From assembly GCA_019828545.1 (NCBI GenBank), contig JACVRA010000128.1:62001-126000 (forward strand): a stretch of 64,000 nucleotides of DNA. Reading direction: 5' to 3'. The notes under the pieces are model-generated. The model made no database searches, was not told the DNA's origin, and saw only the letters and a program-made list of their open reading frames with translations. Positions 55,922-64,000 of this stretch are shown here, one piece after another. Every line of letters starts with the position of its first letter. Position 1 is the first letter of the stretch. This DNA comes from Paracamarosporium sp. OC-R06-R3 (Eukaryota; Ascomycota; Dothideomycetes; Pleosporales; Didymosphaeriaceae). The translations under genes were made by a program, and so were the position numbers.

Positions 55922-58900
55922 ATGGCGGTCGACCCTCTCTCACCCATTGCGCCTGCGCGCATACGGGCACTCCTGTTGCCCGTCGGCCGCATCAAGCGCT
56001 CACGTTTCCTGAACTTCGTCGACTTTTTGCAGCCACATTGCATGGTGCGCCTTGGAGATATCACTCCTGATCCACGGCCAGATAGGAGTACGATCCACCT
56101 CGCAACACGGACACCTCTTCAATCGCTGATCTTGGCATTGCGCAGATATGTTCTCACCTCTTGCATTCCCCAACGGCACCCTTTTATATGACCTGTCGAC
56201 ATCACTCCCACCTCCTTCTCATCTGTCGTTGTCCCCTTTTGAGCAGTTTCGGGAGCCACTCCTAATAATCGGTATTGCCGATGCCGCAGAATATCCTTGG
56301 CTCCATCGGTCACGTGCCGAAGCAGAGCCAGATGCCGCGCAATCGAAGCCTGATGTTCAGGACGATCATGAGGAAGAAATCCAATCCGCCGTGCAAGATC
56401 TGAGAGAGCAATTCCCGAAGGCGTATCTGCACAGTCTGATGTTGTTTGATTGTGCCTCTCAGCAGCCGCACCCCTACCTCCCTCCAGAAACATTGCGCGT
56501 GCCCCCAGCTACTCAAGTCAAGATGACTACGATGAAAACGCTGATGTGCGATCTCACTTCTATATTGCTAGCTGAGATGACTACCTTGGCAAAGTCAATA
56601 CAAGTCTTACCTACTATCTCTTCACCAGCGTCCCAAGCCGGCACTACAGACAACGTACCAAGTTGGGCTAATGCGGACCCCTCAACGTCTCTATTCTCCC
56701 GGCGGAACTCTCAAACTCCTACATCGAGTCGACCAGAATCACCTATATCAGCGGCGCAGAAGGACCTGCATCGAATGTCGATGCCTGTGCTACCATCGTC
56801 ATCTGGAGCTTCACTCGCCAACGATGACCCAAGAGCATCGTCTCCCACAGCCCAAGGCACTCGTACTCCTCCAACGACTTTCGATGAGATATCGGGTGTT
56901 AACGCGGCGAATACTCTTCATCGAACAACAAGTAATTCGTCGAAGTCTAAAAGCGCATCGAGGGATCGTAGCGCCGACCGAGTGTCTATTCACGGTTTTG
57001 GATCCGGTGGTGCCGGTGAGCGGGCGCGCAACAAAGGGCGAGGGCGTGTAGGTGTGATCATCGGCACACTGTATCTATGCGCTGGACAGTGGCACGAAGC
57101 TTTGAGGGAACTTACGGAGGCAGCCATGCAAGCACGAACATTCAGCGACCATTTATGGCATGCCAAAGCTTTGGAAAACATCATGGTGTGCCTGCTGCTT
57201 TTTGCATGGTCAGGCATGGACTTTCAAGTGCGTAAATCATACCGTTCTCTCGACTGGCATTAACCCCTTTATTAGATACCACAGATCTGCTACCCTTCGT
57301 ATGATAAATCGACAGGCAGCAAATCTCCCCAGCATACACCTGCCAGTAGCATAGCCGATGTTACATCCCCAACGTCGGCCAGGAATTCCACTCACGAGGC
57401 TGCTCTGGAGAGCCTCAATACCCTACTTCCGGATCTGGTCAACATGATCTTGAACGTATATACACGAGCATCGAATTTCGCTGGAGAATCTCTTCCGCCA
57501 CTTGCTTTCTCAGAGTGCGTCATACGCTTCTCCAAACTCCTAGCAGCCATGAATTTGTCCGCAGGATATCTGGATGAAGATGCCCTGCAACACCTAGTGG
57601 AGAATAGTCCATTCCGGCAAAAGCCACGGCTATCTGTACCACGGCTTGCCGTAAACCCTACAAGGAATGACATAGCTGCTATGCTTTTCCGCGCATTACC
57701 AGGGCCACCAGACAGCTCCGGAATGAGCCCAACCGATAGAGTAGTCGTCTTGGCTGGCGTAGCTTCTGTACTATCATCACTGGAGCTTCAGAGAAAGAAA
57801 GCTATTGTGATGAAAGAATTCATAACGTCCCTAATACCAGGCCTAGTACAAGCTCGCAAAGTTGGTGCTGCGGAAATGGGAGTGCACCCTGCCGCTGGTC
57901 TTGCTGCTCTGAACATGGCCAACGGGAGCAGCTCTGGAGCAGGTGCTCTCCATTTAGGGGAAGGCGAGGTCGAGAACGGCATTGATGAGTTTCTGGGCTT
58001 GCTGGGACGTGTCTACGGGATTCCCGACACAAGAGCCACTTTCGACTCAGTGTCATCTTCTACAGCGGATGGAGAATCTGGACCTGTGCCAGGAAAAACC
58101 AGTCAGAATGCGGTCAAAGAGATATTGCGGATAGCTTCGCTCAGATCATTCGGGAGTCTTGGTTTGAAGTTGGACGTGCTGCGCATGTGCATCAATTTCT
58201 GCGAAGCTTTACCCGATTTCAACGGCGTTCTCCACTTTACTACGTTACTCCTCAGAATAGCGGGTCCCGGAACAGCCCCCAAGCCAAACAGCACCGATGT
58301 GTTCGTCTCGTTACCGCGTGATGAACAGGTACGACTGTTCGCAAACATCTCCCGCACCGTTGCTCAAGCCAACAAACTGGGACTCAAGCACGTTGAGACT
58401 GACTACTGGGATGACTTCCTGGTTCGTGGTCTGTTCATAATGGAACCGCCAATTCCTTTGCGACTAACTCACCATCGCCCTGCAGAGTTGAAAGCTGCGC
58501 CATCCACGGAGGGACCCTTCATCCATAATCCTTGGAACAAAAACCCCCAAGCTAATGCTGTTGAGACCGTTCTTGTTGCAAAGGAAGAGTACAGATTTGT
58601 TATTGCTCTACAGAACCCCTACGACTTTGAACTCGAAGTTGATTCGCTCCGAATAGCTGCTGAGGGTGCGGAATTCATCGCGCACGAGGAGCTATTCATA
58701 TTGGGGCCGTACCGAACACAAAAATTTCCAATCAGCGGTGTTGCTCGCACAGCAGGAACGTTAAACATCATCGGATGTTATGTTAAGGTTATCGGATGCC
58801 GGGAGCGCTTATTTCCGATCTTCCCCGAGCCATGGCGGCCAGAAAAAGAGTTCAAGATGAAAAAAATAGGACTCAAGGCTTGTCTTGGTGCTCCCATCTC

Positions 58901-60527
58901 TCGGCCCACTTCAGCGGTAGGAACGGCAACAGATCTGGATAAAGCATCCTCGCCAAAGCCAGAAACTTTGACTTTCAGTGTGATTCAGGATCAGCCCGTA
59001 GTCGTCATCACTGATGTCTCTCTTCCACAAGGATCTGTCATGGTGCTAGAAGGAGAGAGAAGGCGTTTCATCGTCACCGTGAGGAACACTTCCGAGACCA
59101 CCGCTGTTGATTTCGTTCATATTACATTTCAAGACTCAGCGACGGCAGCTATCCAAGCTGCTACAACGAATCGGGATCTCCCAGCTGCCGAACTCCACGA
59201 ACTTGAAGTGCACCTGGCACGTTTCCCCTCTTTGCGTTGGATAAAAGACGAAGATGAGGGATCTTTCCTGATAAAACCAGGACAGGAAGCTCAATTCGAG
59301 ATCGAAGTCGTTGGCCGTACACGACTTACGGACGCAATCATCCAGATTGACTATGCTAATCTCGGCAAACGACGCTCGGAGATTCAAGAACGATTCTTCA
59401 CACGTCAGGTTTCTGTGCCCATATCCATCACAGTCAATGCCAGCGTTCAGTTACAGCGGCCTGACATAGTACCGCTATCCGGTGATCTTGCTTGGTCCAG
59501 TCAATCGGAACAGGCAGTCGTACCGGCAGACAAGAATGAGAGTAAGTTTCAGACGTTCCTGCGTCACATGCAGTCGCAAAGAAATAATGATGAGTACTGC
59601 ATGCTCTTATTAGACCTACGCAACTCATGGCCAAATCCTCTGAACGTCTCTCTTCAGGTTCGAGGGCTCCTCGACAACAACGAGAGCGGCGGGCAGCCTT
59701 GGGACGACGCTTATACAGTCAACGAAGTTATCCAACCAGGCCATATCAACCGAATTGCTGTTATCCTACCCAAGATTTACTTGAAAGACCCCTATGCACC
59801 CGTCCCGTCCTTAAATCCAGCGAACCAACGCCAGTTCGTTGTTAGTACTAGCAAAATCTCTCCCGAGACAGAGCGTGCGAACCGAGAAGCTTTCTGGTAC
59901 CGGCAGGAACTGATGAAGCTTGTCCACGGAACATGGAGGGAAGAGGGGCACGGGCGGACCGGCGACGTTGAGCTACGAACCATGCGCCTCTCGCCGCGTA
60001 TGGTCGAGGCTATCAAGTCTGGAGATATCAAGATGGAAATGAATGTCCAGGCGGATTTCCCCTCTGATGAAGTCGGCAATGTAGTGCGACAACTTGGGCG
60101 CTCACGATTCGAAGTACCTGTCGACGCATTTTTAACCGTAACGACTAAGGTCTACAATCAGAGTTCCGCTCCAATCGCACCACTCCTGCGATTACAACCT
60201 CATCTCGCTGGCCTCCCACACAACATCGCGCTTGATCTCGACAAGCGGTTCTCATGGACAGGCACTCTACAGCGCCGCCTTCCGACGATTGGACCAGGAC
60301 AGATGGTCGAATCGGAGCTCGGCATTGTCGCACTTACTAGTGGTGTCTTCGAAATCGGTGCAACGGTCGATGAAGTCGAGCTTCAGCAGCGAGTTACTGA
60401 GGTCAAAGGGAACAGACCGCGGAGCGGGACGGCAGAACTGCAGGCTGAAGTGTTGGGTGAGCCAAGGCTGCGCTCCTGGCATATGCAGGAACCATGTACA
60501 GTTGTGGTGAAATCGAGATGCACCTGA
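55922..60527 (+). CDS. TRS120: Trs120, TRAPP II complex subunit
   Basis: Trs120 is a large subunit of TRAPP II, the exchange factor for Rab Ypt31/32 in late Golgi and endosome traffic. Exons are 55922-56087, 56146-57227 and 57276-60527 (1,499 residues). The first junction restores PDPRPDR-NMFSPLAFPNGT. Landmarks: RIRALLLPVGRIKRSRFLNFV, LLYDLSTSLPPPSHLSLSPFEQFREP, GTLYLCAGQWHEALRELTEA, ENIMVCLLLF, then FVIALQNPYDFELEVDSLRI in the immunoglobulin-like C-terminal region. The Ser-rich part (nt ~56640-56990) is a disordered linker. The length fits the mould family. It is divergent from the sacsin-like gene. Confidence 0.93.
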
Positions 60528-62119
60528 TTTGAAAACGTTGCTAGCAGAGCTGTTCGTATATAGTGGGAATGGATATACCTTGGTGATCGACGCAGGTAAT
60601 GAAATCTCAGGTTAGCTAATACAGAAAGTCTTGCAGTTTCATGTACAATCCATGCACCTTACGGTTCCAGAACTCGCATCTCTTTCCTCCCACTCTCCCA
60701 ATCCCAAGCCCCAACAACACGAAACTCAATCTTCAATTCTGGCTCTGTGGATTGTGTCACAGCACTTGCATGAGTAAGTGGTTCGAAGCCATCTGGTGGT
60801 GGTGTACTGCGACTGTCCACACATCTCAGTCGGAGGCCCGGTATGATGCAGGCGGCGCATTAGTCCCGGAGCTCGACCCCGCATACCGAGCCAGACTGTC
60901 GGACCGTTACTGTGCCTTGCGCTTTTTATCACAAACTGTGATCCTGTCGAAGCACGTATTGCGGTCACCCGGATAACAAATCTTTACGGAAGTATATAGA
61001 CCGTTGTTCAAAATCCAGATGCAAGGTCAACAAATACTGCGAAATATTTGTTCGACGTGATATCAGACGCAGAGGTTACCCTGCATGTTACAATAAACCA
61101 AGGCCGCTTTCGGCAGTGTTACAAGACAGCTGTCTTCGGCTCTAGCCGATGCAAATTCACACCCTATCATCGACCAGACTGAACCTGGAATTGAAACTGG
61201 GATCAGACATACAGATAACAGCGCCACCTCACTGCTGAGAGATATTAATGGTGAAAAGAGCGAGCAACAGAAGATTGAGTGGCGGCCGTTGAGATGCAGC
61301 CACTCGCGACTTCCCGGCTGTCGGATCTCGTCCCCAGCCACGTTAATCTCAAGATCCGTTCGCCGAACACAAGGACTTCCCTCTCGATCTATCGACAGCA
61401 TGAGTCTGAAACTTTATTTTTTTTTTTTTTTTTTTTTCTTCTTACGCTTCTTAGACTCACGGGTAGACAGACCACTCCCAAGAAGTGGGGGAAAGAAAAA
61501 AGAAAAAGAAAAGAGACGCATGGGATCGTTCACTCATATTGGCAGGGGCGGAAATTACTCTCCCGAATTGTTGCACCGCTTGTGCATGGCTTTAGGCATC
61601 CCTTTCGCCAGCCCACTTTTGAATGAACGAAGGATCTTGTTGAGAGTGAGAAGCTGACTGGTAATCTGCACATGTTTACGATGAAGCGGACCGTTATTAT
61701 TCTACCTCTTTTCGAGTGGCGCTCGTGTATGCAGCTCGTTCCGAACTTTGCATTGCAGTGACACGAAAACGCCTGAATCTTCCACCACTCCACGTTCAGA
61801 CGCAATTTCTGTAATTCATTGTCCCTGCTTCAGCTTCCTCAGTTTAGATGCTGAACAGCTGGCAGCGACTGCTCATTTCGAGTGTGCATGTCGGCAGGTG
61901 ACGCTACTGCGCAAGGAAGACGTCGTGACACTGTCATGGCGAGGCCGACGAGTTGGATGTCGCACACGCTACAGACTCTTCATAACGGAATGCGTCTGTC
62001 ATCCCTCATCGAGAACTCTCTTTCATTGAACATCAACCGTAATATCGAGCCGTTGGAAAGTCACTTTCTTGCGCGAATGCTACCAACGATCGAGCCAGCG
62101 AGGGCAACAAACTCACGAT
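60528..62119. other. Intergenic region, 1.6 kb, with a poly-T tract
   Basis: The TRS120 3' flank and the promoter of the rhodopsin-domain gene. Short frames (e.g. 60641-60976) have no support. A run of 21 T at 61417-61437 is followed within 50 bp by a purine-rich tract (61486-61516). No transposon ends seen. Confidence 0.5.
61417..61437 (+). repeat. Poly-T homopolymer, 21 bases
   Basis: Twenty-one consecutive T bases, followed by CTTCTT. It is by far the longest homopolymer in the window. It might be a retrotransposed poly-A tail on the other strand or a nucleosome-excluding promoter element. No flanking duplication is apparent. Confidence 0.9.
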
Positions 62120-64000
62120 ATGCATGTCGGTGCGGGACAATTCTTGCCCACTCACTCCGTGAGCACCCGAGCTTCGACTTACAACAAGGAGCCTATCTAT
62201 CTTGCCACTGTCGCTACGCTGGTTTCGCTCGCGCTGTTGACCTTCTTGCTCAGAGTCTACACGCGTATAAGACTACTTCGCTTCTTCGCCATCGATGACT
62301 GGCTTATGCTGGGAGCTGTTGTGAGTGGTCTAGAGACACATCCTTGCGAGGTAGCTAATGTTTGTCGGATAGGCCGGACTTGTTGCCGCTTTGACCTCAC
62401 TGATCTATGCCTCTCGATCCGTTGGTCGAGAAGATGAAGATTCTGTTGCTGCGCAAAGCAACCAATCTCTGAGACTTCACCTTTGGGAGTTCGCCCTTTC
62501 TACTGCCTTCAGTATCACAATGACGAAGGTGTCTATTGTCTTCTTTCTCCTTCGAGACGTTAAGAGAGCAATATATAGACGGGCTCTGTACGTTGTAGTT
62601 GGTGCGGGCATGTTTCTTCTGCATTCGGTATACAGTCAACTGACGCAATATTTAGTAACCGCCACATCGACAGGTTTATCCTGGTTCGCCACCATTCTTC
62701 TCCATTGTATACCGATAGCAGCAGCATGGAACCCCATGCTGAGACTAGGAGCTCGCTGCATGTCGCACACCACCCTTATGGACGTGGCCATATTCTACAA
62801 TTGTAAGTCCTCATCCTGACGGCATACGACGCTAACTTTCCCAGCGATCGATGCCGCCAGCAATCTCATTTTCTCTATACTCCCCATTTTGTTGATTTGG
62901 AGCTCCCGTCATGTCACCTATACCAAGCTCTTCCTAATACCTAGGATAGTTATCTCAAGCCTCGGCCTGATGTACGCCCACCCTGACCGCACATTTTCCC
63001 GGGTTCTTACACCGAGACTAGTTCTACCGTCGCAGCCATCATGCGGATCACTATGCAATACGATCCGCGTAACACTACTGTCCCTTTCAGGTGCGCCTTC
63101 TGATGTGTCGCACGTTCACCACACGTCCAGCTGAACAACTCAACAGCCACAGCGCGACCATATGCACTTGGAGCGTGTAAGTTCTGCCACTTTTCCGTCT
63201 CACCGGAGCTGTTTCTGTGTCATGTGCGCGGGTTACAGCCACGCGTCGTGCAAGATTGCGATCAGGTTGGGCGCGTGTCGCAGGTGGTCGTACAAGTCCC
63301 ACGGCGACCCGCGGACCTGGAAACGGTTTGTTATTTTGCCGCTTTGAGGCTCTGACACATGATTGATTGGGGCATAAATTTGCAGAACCTCGTGGACCGG
63401 TGGGTTCGTGCATATTTGTTTCTTTTCGGCCTAATATGCGGTGGAATTCTGTGTTGTTCTTAATTGCTTTTTCATCGATTGAAAGACTTTTGCATCGGCT
63501 GATATCGAAACAACGGCCGCGCTGACTGAAATTCCAAAGCGTCGAGATGAGCGCCGGTGTAACAGCATCTTGTTTACCTTCTCTCAAAACCCTTCTCGCC
63601 ACTGTATCTGGCTTCTTCACCAACCTCTGGCGTAAGCGCCGCTCGTCGTCTACCAAACCTTCGGACCAATGGCATGATTCAGAGTCGCCACCTCCTTCGC
63701 CTTATCTACGATCCTATAGCACGCCTACCTTCCTTTCTTTGCCGCGACCTAAGCCAACGCGCTTCCATGACCACACATCCGACCTCGACTTTGATTTGTT
63801 CGAAGCACCCGCAACGACACGCTCACGCACGCACAGCCGCAATCCGTCCAATCTTACCGTGTTCACCAACTTTACGAACTTTACTTCGAACTTCATTGTG
63901 CCCCCATTTGATCGGGAGCTCGAAATCGGACGACCGAGAACGGGTAGCAAGGGGGTAGGCGAGCTAGAAAGACCCCTGGAACTTGACGGAGGTAGAACGC
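62120..64000 (+). CDS. Rhodopsin-domain (SAT4/PTH11-like) integral membrane protein, 3' end outside window
   Basis: Seven-span membrane protein of the fungal rhodopsin-domain family. Six exons: 62120-62320, 62373-62802, 62845-62971, 63022-63090, 63147-63176 and from 63540 to beyond the window. The start is MHVGAGQFLPTHS. Landmarks: FLLRVYTRIRLLRFFAIDDWLML, AGLVAALTSLIYASRSVG, MTKVSIVFFLLRDVKRAI, WNPMLRLGARC, SIDAASNLIFSILPILLIW, then STVAAIMRITMQYDP. The 30-nt exon and the last one join as TWSVVEMSAGVTASCLPSLK, the usual end of the domain. A cytosolic tail with basic and Pro/Ser-rich sequence (LWRKRRSSSTKPSD) follows. Members of the family such as PTH11 sense surfaces in pathogens. No role is shown here. 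The fifth intron is 363 bp, much longer than its neighbours. Confidence 0.8.

Noticed and set aside
60641..60976. A 111-codon plus-strand frame with several Cys and Trp
   Set aside because: No plausible flanking exon or known motif, and an equally long minus frame overlaps it.
61417..61437. Retrotransposon 3' tail
   Set aside because: No coding relic, no target-site duplication and no second copy in the window.
63087..63656. A 189-codon minus-strand frame over the fifth intron of the rhodopsin-domain gene
   Set aside because: No protein-like character, and the plus-strand exons on either side belong to a clear family.

Overview
The window is nuclear DNA of a filamentous ascomycete (Pezizomycotina). 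Genes are monocistronic on both strands, introns are mostly 45-60 bp with GTRNGT...YAG borders, and the proteins belong to typical mould families: PXB/DUF3818, ERG24, Trs120, DUF3684 sacsin-like ATPase, SAT4/PTH11-type rhodopsin domain, fungal lipoxygenase and GH31. I cannot place it to class or species. All splice models were read by eye from splice sites and frame. Most multi-exon models close with an intact frame, but none has been tested against transcripts. Layout: 1-6.6 kb holds three minus-strand genes (a PXB/DUF3818 protein cut by the left edge and two proteins I do not recognise, one ending in an Atg8-binding-like motif). 7.5-13.4 kb holds two secreted enzymes: a GH31 alpha-glucosidase carrying one frameshift and a lipoxygenase. 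13.7-22.9 kb is gene-poor and less conserved: three unrecognised minus-strand proteins, a PEBP pseudogene with a nonsense codon and a frameshift, and one small conserved-looking ORF. From 23.2 kb the region is mostly housekeeping. ERG24 (sterol C-14 reductase) is followed, within its presumed 3' UTR, by an array of five covarying hairpin repeats. It is divergent from an Mrl1-like sorting receptor. Next come a large SLIP-type nuclear GTPase, a GST, a four-exon Q/P-rich unknown, an ING/PHD chromatin protein divergent from a Gfd2-like DEDDh nuclease, an aquaporin, ribosomal protein eS7, a second GST, a DUF7923-like CCCH zinc-finger protein, a 1,724-residue sacsin-like ATPase divergent from TRS120 (TRAPP II), and finally a rhodopsin-domain membrane protein cut by the right edge. 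No single pathway unites the window. Themes that recur are membrane and vesicle traffic (PXB protein, Mrl1, Trs120), sterol synthesis, chromatin and RNA binding, and secreted or detoxifying enzymes. No rRNA, tRNA, CRISPR or intact transposon was seen. The strongest candidate for something undescribed is the hairpin array at 23255-23546: the copies change sequence but keep pairing, which points to selection on an RNA or DNA structure next to the ERG24 stop codon.
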